Shown piece by piece: positions 37,200-47,800 of a DNA stretch of 64,000 bases. The notes beneath the pieces were generated by a model. It worked only from the letters and a program-made list of their open reading frames with translations. It had not been told where the DNA came from and did no database searches. Position 1 is the stretch's first letter. Each line of letters begins with the position of its first letter. This stretch comes from Okeania sp. SIO2B3. GTDB lineage: Bacteria > Cyanobacteriota > Cyanobacteriia > Cyanobacteriales > Microcoleaceae. A program made the position numbers and the translations under genes. Location: NCBI RefSeq assembly GCF_010672525.1, contig NZ_JAAHGH010000023.1, positions 25,208-89,207 on the forward strand, given 5' to 3'.

Positions 37200-38882
37200 T
37201 TAAATTTTAATTTTTGAAGCTTTAATGATGTTTAAACATGAGTCAATATTGACCCAAATATCCTGACTGCTCATGGTAGGATTAATTCCTTGTGATAGAT
37301 TTTCCTCCTCTGAATTTGCTTTATTTTCTCCCATCAGATAGTAATATTCTAGATTACATTGATTGCTCAGTATCCAGTAACAGACATTCACATAAGAAGG
37401 AGAAAATAGTTCTATGACTTTAGTACCTGGAGAGCAAAAAACTAAATTGGCTAATCCAGCTCCATGAGGAGCTACCACAATTTCAGCCTCAGCCATTAAA
37501 GCAGCTTGCTCAAAAACTGACATCGACTCAAAAGTTACAAGCTCAAAACCTAGCCTAGCTAATACCTGCATAAGTTCCTCTTCATTTACTACTTTGCGAC
37601 TAGATGAGCCACGACTGATGTAGATACGTTTTGATGCTTTAGGAAGAGTAGCTAGATTTTCTTCTAGAAACTTTTTCTTGAGAAACTTGCAAACCCATTT
37701 GGGAATCCTAATTTCTTTTGGGGTGCTTCTAAAAGGAGCAGAAGGTACGACTAATTCGGTAGCTTTTATATGAGGATACTGCCAAGTTTGGATAACTTTA
37801 TTTTGAGAAATTCCTAGGCAATCTAGAGTTTCTTTGTGATAAGATGCCCCATGTCTATTAAAAACAAATTTATCTATACTATTAAAATTAATTTTGCTAC
37901 GACGTAACAGCTCAATACGAGGAAGTACATCAATCATCCAATGGTAATAGTTTTGAACAGCTGTAAGCCCTGATATAAAGACTACTTTTCCATCTATATA
38001 GTGAATAGGTGGCAGACTTTTTGAAGACATTATTATTTCTGGATTTCCGGTAGAAATGTTACTCAAAAGCTGATTTTCTGAAGTAATTACAGCACTATTT
38101 GAATTATCTCCCCAAGCTCTACCATTTGGTACGATGGCTACAAATGTTTCTAAAGAATGATTTTGATTTTTAAAGTTAGGATGAATGCTGGTACTTGTAG
38201 TATTTGGAGGCAATAAATTCCCTGTACTAGCTGGCTCGATACTTATATGAATCACATTATTATTTACTTCTGAAGTGGAGGTTACTTGCCAATTTCTAGT
38301 TTCTTCACAGAGATTCAACCGAGTCAACAAATAATGTGGCAGTTTACCGTGGTAGCAGGGATGTGCAAAATTGTTGAGACCTTGTTGCTGAAGGATATTT
38401 CCTATCTGTTGGTAAGCATCCCGATAACTAGGTTTAATTTGTAATGCTAGTAAAAAACAAGCTATAGCATCTTCCCATTTTTTCTGAGATATTAGATTCC
38501 TTCCCAAACTACAATAATCTTCTACTGTCTTGGGCTGATTATCAAGACTTCGGTAATAATTAATTAGTAATTGCTGCAAGTTTCGATAACAGTCGATATT
38601 ATTGGGTTTTAATTCAAGAGCACGACGGTAAAAAGATATAGCTTCATCAAGTATTCCTTGCTCAGATAGTGTTTCTCCTAAATTGATGTAAGCTTGATAA
38701 AAGTCAGGATCGAGTTCTATGACTTGCTGGTAAGTAGCGACCGCTTCTTTTAGTTTACCTTGATGCTGCAACTGATGTGCTTTTTGAAAATATTTTTCAG
38801 GCTTGTTTTTGATTCCTGTATCTAGAGTTTCCAATTGCTTATAACCTCCTGTAATTTTAATAGGTTCCTTTTTTAACAACAA
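37200..38882 (-). CDS. TPR protein with GT61 (DUF563) glycosyltransferase domain, paralogue
   Basis: This 560-residue paralogue of the downstream gene has three to four TPR units (residues 28-190) and a GT61 domain with YYHWMIDVLPRIELL near residue 318 and VAPHGAGLANLVFCSPGTKV near 475. The two share the YYHWMIDxLPR and VAPHGAGLxN landmarks. The TPR part is shorter. Both genes are in the same direction with a 23-bp gap, so they are cotranscribed. As with its neighbours, the acceptor is unknown. Confidence 0.85.
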   Translation of the reverse strand: MLLKKEPIKITGGYKQLETLDTGIKNKPEKYFQKAHQLQHQGKLKEAVATYQQVIELDPDFYQAYINLGETLSEQGILDEAISFYRRALELKPNNIDCYRNLQQLLINYYRSLDNQPKTVEDYCSLGRNLISQKKWEDAIACFLLALQIKPSYRDAYQQIGNILQQQGLNNFAHPCYHGKLPHYLLTRLNLCEETRNWQVTSTSEVNNNVIHISIEPASTGNLLPPNTTSTSIHPNFKNQNHSLETFVAIVPNGRAWGDNSNSAVITSENQLLSNISTGNPEIIMSSKSLPPIHYIDGKVVFISGLTAVQNYYHWMIDVLPRIELLRRSKINFNSIDKFVFNRHGASYHKETLDCLGISQNKVIQTWQYPHIKATELVVPSAPFRSTPKEIRIPKWVCKFLKKKFLEENLATLPKASKRIYISRGSSSRKVVNEEELMQVLARLGFELVTFESMSVFEQAALMAEAEIVVAPHGAGLANLVFCSPGTKVIELFSPSYVNVCYWILSNQCNLEYYYLMGENKANSEEENLSQGINPTMSSQDIWVNIDSCLNIIKASKIKI

Positions 38883-39064
38883 TTAACCGCTTTTTCGAGG
38901 AGTCCCCTCTGACGATCAAGGTATCCTAATTAGTTACTCGATCACACCAAAGAACTTTTTTAGCCAGTTTAACCAACAAACGGTAGTGCATCATGAGTAA
39001 TTTCTTTGCTAGTCATTGCTTTGAGTCCAAATTAAGTATAAATCGTACTGAACGTATTTAAGCA

Positions 39065-39286
39065 TTAGAGCTTAGTTAGCTTGAACCCTAAATTTTCTAA
39101 TCTTTGATTAGAGGGTTGGAAAAAGCGCGTCATTTTACTCCTTACCAACTCTTCTGCACCTTTGTAAGTTCCTGCTGCCTCTAACTTACCCTGTATTTTT
39201 AAATGGTTTGCTGTTTGAAAAAATTCCTCTGCTGTAGTTTCTTGTTTGCTTACTTCTTTCCTAACTTCGTTGTTTTCTGCTTTCAT
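39065..39286 (-). CDS. Short TPR-like remnant protein
   Basis: The 73-residue frame has one degraded TPR-like segment (TAEEFFQTANHLKIQGKLEAA), matching the N-terminal part of the neighbouring TPR genes, and then sequence with no match to them. Its ATG overlaps the preceding sulfotransferase stop as ATGA. It may be the relic of a truncated TPR-GT61 gene rather than an active small protein. Confidence 0.45.
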   Translation of the reverse strand: MKAENNEVRKEVSKQETTAEEFFQTANHLKIQGKLEAAGTYKGAEELVRSKMTRFFQPSNQRLENLGFKLTKL

Positions 39287-40059
39287 GTTCCACTCCTAAC
39301 CATTTCTAATTCCTCCGTTATATCTTTATCTGCTGTTTTCCATAAAGTTTGATCTAGTTTATTGCCTTCCTCAAGTTCATTGAGCATTCTCTCCCCTAAC
39401 TCTACTTCCAGTTTGTTCCTAATTTCTTCTTCTTGTTTTATTGCCTTTTTACTTGTAACATTCAAGTAGCTATATTCCAGATTTATTCCAGGATAGCTAT
39501 GACTAAATTTTTTATTTGCTAATTCTAAAGTTTCTTCATATCTCTCTACTGTACCAACTACAACACTAGCTTTGATATTTTGCATAGCTATTTTTAAATC
39601 TTGGTCTGTTGGAATCTTCGTCCCTTCACTCTTATCCTTTCTTGCACAATAATAAGTTTGATAATTACATAACATTGTGGGAGTTTTATCTAATCTCCAT
39701 CTGACATATTCCTTCAAATCTAGTTCCTTTGCCTTTATTGCTCCTTGTGTTTGAGCATTTTGCTTTTTCTCAAATTTATAAATTGACTCTACCCTTGCCA
39801 GTGGATTTCTTAATAATATCAAAGATAAGGTTTGATATTCTTTGCCTTGGGGGGTGGGTAGACAAATATGATGCCCTGATATTGCTAATGCTTGAGGATT
39901 TTCTAAGATAAACTTTTCCAAATCCTCTTTTGTCACCATCTGACTTTGTGGTAATTCACATTCATAATATTTTTCTCCAAAATGCTTTTTTAGAGCATAT
40001 TGTAAAGAAGTTCCTGCATTTTTAAATATGTGATGGTGAATTAAGATTTTTCTTTGCAT
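39283..40059 (-). CDS. Sulfotransferase family 2-like protein
   Basis: The 258-residue protein begins ILIHHHIFKNAGTSLQYAL, the PAPS-binding loop form found in heparan-sulfate 2-O- and chondroitin-type sulfotransferases. SLILLRNPLARVESIYKFEK carries the 3'-phosphate motif. It differs clearly from the 34-kb sulfotransferase. Sulfation of a surface glycan made by the nearby glycosyltransferases is the natural reading, by inference. It is 5 bp after the TPR gene upstream. Confidence 0.83.
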   Translation of the reverse strand: MQRKILIHHHIFKNAGTSLQYALKKHFGEKYYECELPQSQMVTKEDLEKFILENPQALAISGHHICLPTPQGKEYQTLSLILLRNPLARVESIYKFEKKQNAQTQGAIKAKELDLKEYVRWRLDKTPTMLCNYQTYYCARKDKSEGTKIPTDQDLKIAMQNIKASVVVGTVERYEETLELANKKFSHSYPGINLEYSYLNVTSKKAIKQEEEIRNKLEVELGERMLNELEEGNKLDQTLWKTADKDITEELEMVRSGT

Positions 40060-40064
40060 TTTTT

Positions 40065-40808
40065 TTAACTATGGACTTGAGATACTATTTTTTTTTGTTG
40101 GGGAAAATCTGGGTCAATTTTCAACATTTTTTCAAGATAGAGTATAGCCTGGTCTCTATCACCCTTTTTTGTCAAAGCTTCTGCTAAATTACATAGAAAT
40201 AAAGGTGAATTAGGGTTCAGTTCAACTGCTTGGTGATAATTAGCTACCGCCTCTTCATATTTTCCTTGTTTTACCAAAGCTTCTCCTAATTTATTATAAG
40301 ACCAGGAGAATTTAGGATTTAAGGCAATAGCTTGTTGGTAAATGGTACTAGCTGCTTCTAAATCACCGTCTTTCTCTAATTTTTTCCCTTCTTTTAAATA
40401 TTCTGCTGCTGTTTTACCACGTTTAATATTAAAGTGAATCAAAATAAAACCTAAATCCCTTTCATCATCACCTACACCTTGCTGTTTAGAATTAAATATT
40501 TTTTCACTTACCACTTCAATTTTCGTCTTCTGATATGCTGATTGGGCTACGGGTATTGAGCAGTTAAATACTTGGCCAGGAGAGCTAGTAATTTGCTTAC
40601 TTTCTTTATCTACTTTCAATATAAATGTGTTACCTTCAGGAAATTGATCGGAAATATATCCCTGTAATTCAACTTCTTGGATAGGATGTTCATTTTTAAT
40701 AGTAAAGCTTAGTTTTTTCCCCACCCACATATCATCAAATAAACCAGTCAATTCACTAATTTGTTTGACCGAACCATTGATAGGAAATTTGGTTTTGTTA
40801 TCTTGCAT
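40065..40808 (-). CDS. TPR protein with an uncharacterised N-terminal domain
   Basis: Residues 1-140 look like a beta-rich domain of unknown family (GKKLSFTIKNEHPIQEVELQ). Residues 138-240 hold three TPR units (NPKFSWSYNKLGEALVKQGK; NPNSPLFLCNLAEALTKKGD). No catalytic motif is seen, so it is probably a scaffold. It sits between the sulfotransferase and the big three-part glycosyltransferase gene and is likely cotranscribed. Confidence 0.75.
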   Translation of the reverse strand: MQDNKTKFPINGSVKQISELTGLFDDMWVGKKLSFTIKNEHPIQEVELQGYISDQFPEGNTFILKVDKESKQITSSPGQVFNCSIPVAQSAYQKTKIEVVSEKIFNSKQQGVGDDERDLGFILIHFNIKRGKTAAEYLKEGKKLEKDGDLEAASTIYQQAIALNPKFSWSYNKLGEALVKQGKYEEAVANYHQAVELNPNSPLFLCNLAEALTKKGDRDQAILYLEKMLKIDPDFPQQKKIVSQVHS

Positions 40809-40917
40809 CTGCTAATTCCTTTCTAATTAATTATTGATTTTTCCTGGAAATATATTCTCTAGATTATTATCTCTAAAATATTTGTTAATTTGATGGCACT
40901 TTTTTACTTAGTAAATT

Positions 40918-43900
40918 TTACTCATGGTTTACCTCTGTCAAGGAAAAATTTAGATTTCTTAACAATTCATCAAATTTATTAGTTACAGCTTCCATTGAAT
41001 ATTTACTAGATATAGTATCTAGTGAATTTTGAGAAATTTTTGACCACAATTTATTGTCTAAATACAAACTAGCTACCTTTTGAGCAAAACTTTCTGATGT
41101 ATGACCGATTAAGACATCATAACCATCTTTAATTCCCATTCCTTCTGCTGCAATAGAAGTTGCTACTACGGGCAAACCATAACTAAAGCTAGTCAAAATC
41201 TTACCTTTAATTCCGGCACCATATCTTAAGGGAGCTACCGAAATTTTACAGCTATTAAAATATTCTGAAATATCCGGTATATGGCCTGTAATAATTACAT
41301 CATCAGATGATAAATTCACAATTTCTTCTGGGGCATTGCTGCCGATAACAAAAAATTTTATATCATTAACTTTTTGCTTAATTAAAGGAAATACATCCCG
41401 TACAAAATAAAGAACTGCATCTACATTTGGTGGGTGTTGAAATCCGCCAATAAATAAGATATTTTTTCTTTCTTCAAATCCTTTACTTGCACCATATATA
41501 TCCCTGGGCATATTGAAAAATTCTATATTTTTCAAATGAGGATTTTCCTCTTCCAACATTTGTTTTTCCATCATACTAACAACTAATGTACAGTCTGCTT
41601 TTGTCATTAATGCTAATTCTCGCTCCTTAGTCTGGGTTGCTTTTTCTGCTAGTTCAAAACTATTTTTTAGCTTGGCTTCTCTTTCTTCTCTAAGATAGTG
41701 TAAATCAACCGTATCATATATTATTTTTGCTTGAGGTGCAAATTTTCTCACATTATCTATATGCTTTTCAGTGAATTCTAATCTAGCTAAGTAGACGACA
41801 TCATATTCACTGCCATAAGCTTCTAAATAGGATTGAATCGAAGTTATATAAGAACAATATAAACACTCAACTCCTAACCTTTGTAAATCTTCTGTATACT
41901 TTTCAACATATAATAAGTTATCAGGTGCAAAGGTTATTTTGTAATTAAGAGATTGAAAGATTTTAATTAAGTTAAAAGCTGTAACTGAACCTGAATCTCG
42001 ATCGGGCATTAACATACGAGCATCTATCATTAATAGTCGCTTTTTTACAGGTCTTTCTCGCTCTAAACGAGGTTCCATTGCATTGGGGCGATGAAGCTTT
42101 AAAACATCCTGCCATTTTTGCATGAATTTTTGATGATTAACAACCTGATATTTTTTGACTCCTTTGGTGACATCTGTGCCTGAAGATATTCCTTCAAAAT
42201 GAACAATTTTTGCTAATGGTTGGTAAAAGGTTTTGTATCCAGCTTTTCTAACCTCAAATGCTAGGTCAGTATCTTCATAATAAGCAGGTTTATAACGAAC
42301 ATCAAAACCTCCTATCTGTTTCCATAATTGGGTGGGAATCATAATTCCAGCACCCGAACAATAATCTATTTCCCGTAAATAACAATATTCGGGTTTATTA
42401 GGATGGTCTAATCTACCATAATTCCAAGCAGAGCCGTCTTGCCAAAGAATTCCACCTGCTTCTTGAAGTTTTCCATTGGGATATAAAAATTTAGCTCCAA
42501 CTAATCCTGTTTTTGGTATTTTTCTGAAGGTCTCTAACATTTCCTGGAAACAGTTAGGCATAACCACAGTATCATTATTTAGAAATACTAAATACTCACC
42601 TGTTGCTATTCCTGCACCTTTGTTACAAGACCCAATAAAACCTAAATTTTGTTCATTAAAAACTGATTTAATTCCAGATATTTGACTTAGCACTTCTTGG
42701 GTATTATCCTTGGAATGGTCATCCATAACAATTACCTCAAATGGTAGAGAATCATCTAAGGTTGCCACTAAGGATCTTAAACAATTGTAGGTATGTAAAA
42801 TTTGATTATAAACAGGGATAATTATAGAAATAATTGGTTTGTCGCTGGTGTTTAGAGTTAGTGGTTGTGGCTGTACAAGACGTAGATATTCTGCCATTTC
42901 TACGGGATAGGCAAATTCCCGATTTTCCATAGCTATTGCATTTTGTAATTGCCAATAAATTAAGTCATTATCTGGATGGTAATTAATTGCTTCTTGATAA
43001 AAGAAAATAGCTGCTTTTAATTCACCTTTTTTAACACAGGAATTTCCTAACTCCATCAAGTCAAATTGTGCAGATATATCTGGGTTAGCTGACTGAGCTT
43101 GTAATCCCATTTGATAAAAAATAATTGCTTCGTCTAATTCATTTTGTTTTACTAATGCCTGACAGAGTTGCAAATATAATTCTGCATCGTTAGGTTGAAT
43201 TTCTAATGCTTTATGATAAAGTTCTATATTATCTGGATGCTGCTGTATTGCCTGGCGGTATGAGTTAACTGCTTCTGCTGCATAAAGTTGCATTTGTTGT
43301 TGCAGAGTATCTCCTAATTTTTCATAACTTTTTGGTAAATCTGGCTGTAATTTTATGGCGCTTTTGTAGGCAGCGGCCGCTTCATAAAAATTACCTGTTT
43401 TGATTAATGTTTCTGCCAAATTATAATGTGACCAAGCAAAATTAGGATCTAACTCAATTGCTTTCTGATAGGATGCGATCGCCTCTTCCCACTTCTCTAA
43501 CCTAACTAAAACATCCCCCAAATTATTATAAGACCAACAAAAATTAGGGTTTAATTGTATCGATTCATTATAAGCAGTAACTGCTTCTTTTTGCTCTCCT
43601 ATTTCCTGTAATAAATTCCCTAATTTATGATGTACTTCCCATAATTCTGGTTGAATTTCAACTGCTTTTCTATAAACCTTTATTGCCTCTTCCTTCTCTC
43701 CCTTTTCTACCAAAGCATCACCTTGCAAATGGTAATCATCTGCCAAATTTTTATCTACTTTAATTGTCTCATCAACAGCAACTTTTTCTAAATCTGACTT
43801 CTCCTGTACAGCTAATACTTTCCCCGACTGCCCCACTGTTGTTAACTTCCCATCAGCCTCTTGCTTCTGTTGGCCATTAGCTATTTTCTGCTGAAGCTGA

Positions 43901-44046
43901 TTTTCTGCATCTGCCAAATACTGTTTTAGCTCTTCCCAGTTAGGAGCTAATGCAATTGCCTCGCGATAAGCAGCGATCGCTTCCTCCCATTGTCCCTTTT
44001 TCGCTAAAACTTTTCCTAATTGGGAAAAACTCTTTGCTTGCTTCAT
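40918..44046 (-). CDS. TPR-GT2-GT4 three-part glycosyltransferase
   Basis: Beginning at the ATG at 44046 (an upstream GTG at 44067 would add 7 residues), the protein has eight or so TPR units in about residues 1-370. A GT2 domain follows near 400-660 (ISIIIPVYNQILHTYNCLRSL, VIVMDDHSKDN, LVFLNNDTVVMPNC). The final third is a GT4/GT-B-type domain (RLLMIDARMLMPDRDSGSV, ILFIGGFQHPPNVDAV, VAPLRYGAGIKGK). It thus joins a protein-binding scaffold to two glycosyltransferase activities, as would suit stepwise glycan synthesis. It is followed 109 bp later by the small TPR gene. Residue ranges are estimates. Confidence 0.87.
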   Translation of the reverse strand: MKQAKSFSQLGKVLAKKGQWEEAIAAYREAIALAPNWEELKQYLADAENQLQQKIANGQQKQEADGKLTTVGQSGKVLAVQEKSDLEKVAVDETIKVDKNLADDYHLQGDALVEKGEKEEAIKVYRKAVEIQPELWEVHHKLGNLLQEIGEQKEAVTAYNESIQLNPNFCWSYNNLGDVLVRLEKWEEAIASYQKAIELDPNFAWSHYNLAETLIKTGNFYEAAAAYKSAIKLQPDLPKSYEKLGDTLQQQMQLYAAEAVNSYRQAIQQHPDNIELYHKALEIQPNDAELYLQLCQALVKQNELDEAIIFYQMGLQAQSANPDISAQFDLMELGNSCVKKGELKAAIFFYQEAINYHPDNDLIYWQLQNAIAMENREFAYPVEMAEYLRLVQPQPLTLNTSDKPIISIIIPVYNQILHTYNCLRSLVATLDDSLPFEVIVMDDHSKDNTQEVLSQISGIKSVFNEQNLGFIGSCNKGAGIATGEYLVFLNNDTVVMPNCFQEMLETFRKIPKTGLVGAKFLYPNGKLQEAGGILWQDGSAWNYGRLDHPNKPEYCYLREIDYCSGAGIMIPTQLWKQIGGFDVRYKPAYYEDTDLAFEVRKAGYKTFYQPLAKIVHFEGISSGTDVTKGVKKYQVVNHQKFMQKWQDVLKLHRPNAMEPRLERERPVKKRLLMIDARMLMPDRDSGSVTAFNLIKIFQSLNYKITFAPDNLLYVEKYTEDLQRLGVECLYCSYITSIQSYLEAYGSEYDVVYLARLEFTEKHIDNVRKFAPQAKIIYDTVDLHYLREEREAKLKNSFELAEKATQTKERELALMTKADCTLVVSMMEKQMLEEENPHLKNIEFFNMPRDIYGASKGFEERKNILFIGGFQHPPNVDAVLYFVRDVFPLIKQKVNDIKFFVIGSNAPEEIVNLSSDDVIITGHIPDISEYFNSCKISVAPLRYGAGIKGKILTSFSYGLPVVATSIAAEGMGIKDGYDVLIGHTSESFAQKVASLYLDNKLWSKISQNSLDTISSKYSMEAVTNKFDELLRNLNFSLTEVNHE

Positions 44047-44077
44047 ATTGCGTTTATTTATGCTCACTTAACTTATA

Positions 44078-44689
44078 CTACCAAATCAATGTTAAATCTA
44101 GAATAAATCCTGGTAAAATATTTTCTCCTGATATTGTTTGAGGACTTTCTAATATTTCTACATTTTGCTCTGGTCAATAAATCTCTAATTGTAGTTTTTT
44201 TCGATTAATTAACCACCCTAATTTTGCCCCATTTTCTATATACTCTCTCATCTTAGCTTTAGTTTTTTCTAAGGTATCGCTAGGAGACATTAGTTCTACT
44301 ACAAAATCTGGGCATAATGGTACAAACCTATCTTGTTCTTCTAATGTTAAAGCATCCCATTTTTCTCTACTTACCCAAGAAGCATCAGGGGTACGTTGCG
44401 AACCACTTGGTAGGGTAAAACCTGTATTTGAGTCAAACACTTCTCCTAGATTATTTTGAGAATTCCAGATATCTAATTGGGTAGTTATTTTTACATTGCG
44501 TTTCCCTGTATTTCCTCCGGTAGGTGACATAATAATTAGTTCTCCTGTGGCACTCCTTTCAAATCTGAGGTCGTCATTTTCTTGACAAAGTTGCCAAAAT
44601 TGTTCGTCTGTTAAGTCGATTTTTAATTCTAATCTTGGCGGTAAATAAATGGTGGGAGTTTCCATAATTCTTCCTGGAATATTATTCAA
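44078..44689 (-). pseudogene. Uma2-family gene broken by one nonsense codon
   Basis: The frame begins METPTIYLPPRLELK at an ATG at 44665 (or 8 residues earlier) and shows the Uma2 core RTPDASWVSREKWDAL and LCPDFVVELMSPSD. It stops at TGA after GWLINRKKLQLEIY, at about 44174. Reading past the stop gives PEQNVEILESPQTISGENIL in the same frame, then PGFILDL, the standard Uma2 ending, and TAG at 44078. The family has R at the stop position, so a CGA-to-TGA change broke the gene. The truncated protein keeps the catalytic core and might be partly functional. Confidence 0.85.
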
Positions 44690-44769
44690 ATTTTAACCAT
44701 AATAAATTAGCTATCTGATGAATTATCCTATGCAGCCAAGAAATAAATTTCTGGGCTTGGCTCAGGGTT

Positions 44770-44798
44770 TGTAGGGGTTTGGTTACCAAACCCCTACA
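44770..44798. repeat. Perfect hairpin TGTAGGGGTTTGG / CCAAACCCCTACA
   Basis: Thirteen base pairs with a 3-nt loop, between the Uma2 pseudogene and the TPR-GT61 gene. A smaller stem (AGCCAAG / CTTGGCT) lies just before it. It looks like a common cyanobacterial palindromic repeat. Confidence 0.75.
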
Positions 44799-44870
44799 GG
44801 GTGTGAATTGTACCGATACTACCGGATTTGATATGACATGGCAAGCTACAAACAATAATCCTTAATCTGG

Positions 44871-47800
44871 TTAATTTCCTGTTAATTCAATTGCCTGTTG
44901 ATAAGCTTCTATAGACTCATCAAGTTTACCTGTTTCTTGTAAGGCATCTCCTAAAAGATGGTAAACTTCTCCTATATTTATATTACTTTCAGAATAATTT
45001 TCTTCAGTTTCATTTTGTTCTAATTGAATGACTTGCTGATAACAATTGATGGCCTCTAACCATTCTCCTTTTTCTGCTAAAGCTTTGCCTAAACTATAAT
45101 GAGCTTCTAATAATTTAGGGTCTAATTCAATTGCTTGATCAAAACAAGCTATGCCTTTGTGTGTTTTATTCTCTGCTATTAAAGCCCTACCTAAAGTACA
45201 AAACTCTTGGGCAGTTGCCCAACTCGGATGTTGGATAAGTGCATTGTAAGATAATTCTTCAGCTTCATCAACTTTTCCTTGGTCTAGCAATATTTCAACT
45301 AAACCTCGGTAACTATCTTTTAAGTCTGGTGCAAATTTGATAGCTTTTTTGTAGGCAACGATCGCTTCTTTCTGTCGTTGATGTTGAGCGTATAATTCTC
45401 CTAAACTGGCATAAATTTCGCCAAAGTCTGGCTTGATTTCAATTGCTTTTTGATAAGCGGCGATCGCTGAGTCTGGTTTATTTACTTCTACCCAAGCTTT
45501 GCCCATTATTTGATAAGCTACTGCATGGGGTTTTATGGAAATTGCCTCCTCACAAGTAGATATTGCGCTATAGAATTTACTATTTACAAAATCTGCTTCG
45601 GCTTGTTTAATTAAATCTGCTTGATTAATTTGTGGCAACTTATCCTTTTTATTTAAATTTGGATATGACTGCAAAACATCTTCAGGATTAATATATTGAG
45701 GTTTTTTGCCGTTTGTTTCTACCTGTTTTTTAACTGAAATATTACTAATTTTCTGAGCTTTTTCAGCATAAATAGCCGCTTGATCTAACTTGCCTTGACG
45801 CTTGAAAGTTGTAGCTAAATTTTGATAAGCAGCAACATAATTTGGGTTTAATTTTATCGCCCTTTGATAACAGGATATGGCTTTAGTTAACTGACCTTGA
45901 CGACAGAGGGTATTACCGAGGCTTAAATGTTGGTCGGGAGTGATGTTTACCTGGTCGAGAGTGTATGCTTCATACCAACAGTCTGCTGCTTCTACTTGTC
46001 TACTTACTTGAGTCCATGCTTTGGCTAAGTTGCGGTATGCTCCAACAAAGTCTGGTTTGATGGCGATCGCTTGCTGGTAACAGGGTATTGCTTTTGCCCA
46101 TAATTGTTCTTGTGCATACAAACTACCCAGGTTGACGTGAATTGAAGCATCTTGACTATCGAGAGATATAGCTTTGAGATAATTTTGTTTGGCTTCCTGG
46201 AGTTGACTAGCACTGCCTATTTTTTGTTGAGCATTGCCCAATATTTTATATGCCATGGCCATATTTGGTTGTACTGCTATAGCTTGTTGACATTCAGCGA
46301 TCGCTTGTTCATATAATCCTTTTTGGTTATATGCTATGGCCTTTTGAATGTAAACATCGGGTAGTACAACTGCTGATTTAAGGTGTTGAAAATTGGTTGG
46401 GGTTTTAGTCGCAATCCACTTCTGACTTCTTTCTTTTGAATTTTGATTTTTAAAGCTTAATTTTTGAAATTTCATTTTTGAAGTTTGAATTTTAACAATG
46501 CTGTTTTCTATTTGCGGTCTATCTATTTCTGGTAATGTTTCTTCTATTTTTTCTAATTCGCTACTTGCATCTTTGAACGATACTGTTTGTTGCTCATTTT
46601 TCTCAGTATTGGTTAAATTTACTTCAATAGGAAATAATAAGTTTTCAGCAGTAGTTTCTGTTGTCTGTTTGATCTTAAAATCTATTTCTGGTTTTAAAGG
46701 AAAGGAATTATTTGTACCCTGAAGTCTGGGTTCAAAATTACCTGTTTGGGATAATGCTTTTGCGATATTTTGATAAGCTACTACTGAATTAGGATTTAAT
46801 TTTGTGGCGCTAAGATAACAAGATATAGCTTCTGTTAATTTCTGATGTTTTAACAGAGTATCGCCTAAGTTTATATATTCTTGTTCTTTGATATTTGTGG
46901 AGTCTAGACAGTAGGCTTGATATTTAAAATTTGCAGCTTCTACTACTTTTCCAACTTTCTGATATGCCTTAGCTATGTTGCGGTAGGCTGGAACTAAATC
47001 TGGTTTAATAGTAATAGCTTTTTGATAATATTCAATTGCTTCTTGCCACTGCTGTTTACGAGCATATAAAGTGCCTATATTAACATAGGCTTCAGCAAAA
47101 TTTGGTTGAATCTTAATAGCCCGTGAATACCACTCAAAAGCTGCTTCTGTTTGACCTTCTTTTTGCACAATAATGCCCATTGTTTTGTAGGCTGGAGCAA
47201 AATCAGGTTGATTTTTTAGAACTTGTTCGCAAGCTGCTTTAGCTTCATCTAATTTGTTTTTATCTAAATAGGATAGAGCTTTTTCATGGAAGTGTGTGGC
47301 TGTTTCTGTGGGATTAACTTTAAGTGTCATTTGATTACTTGCTACAGTTTGGTTTACATTATACTCTTTCCCTGTATTTTGGGAAAAAGTAAATACATCT
47401 ACTTCGGAATTAGAGAGTTTCCTCTCTAGAAGAATTTTCTCCTGATAAGTTTCTTCTTCCCTCAGAAATTTTACTTTCGGATCGGAATTTACTTTGATTA
47501 TACTTGCTTGAGAGAGAATTTTTTCTAACTTACTCAAGTTAATAATAATATCTTCAGTAAGAGAATTAGGGTACATAATTTGGCGGATTGGGTAATAGGA
47601 AAATTCTTCTCCTACTAAATAGTAACACTTTAATCCTAATTGTTGAGCGATCGCCCAGTAATAATGTTTAATATAGTTAGGAGAAACTAACTCTACTACG
47701 GTAGTGTCGGGACGGCAAAACATAATATTTGTTAACCCACTACCATGAGGAGAAACTATTACTTTTGCATTGGCAAATAAAGCTACTTGCTCTACAACAG

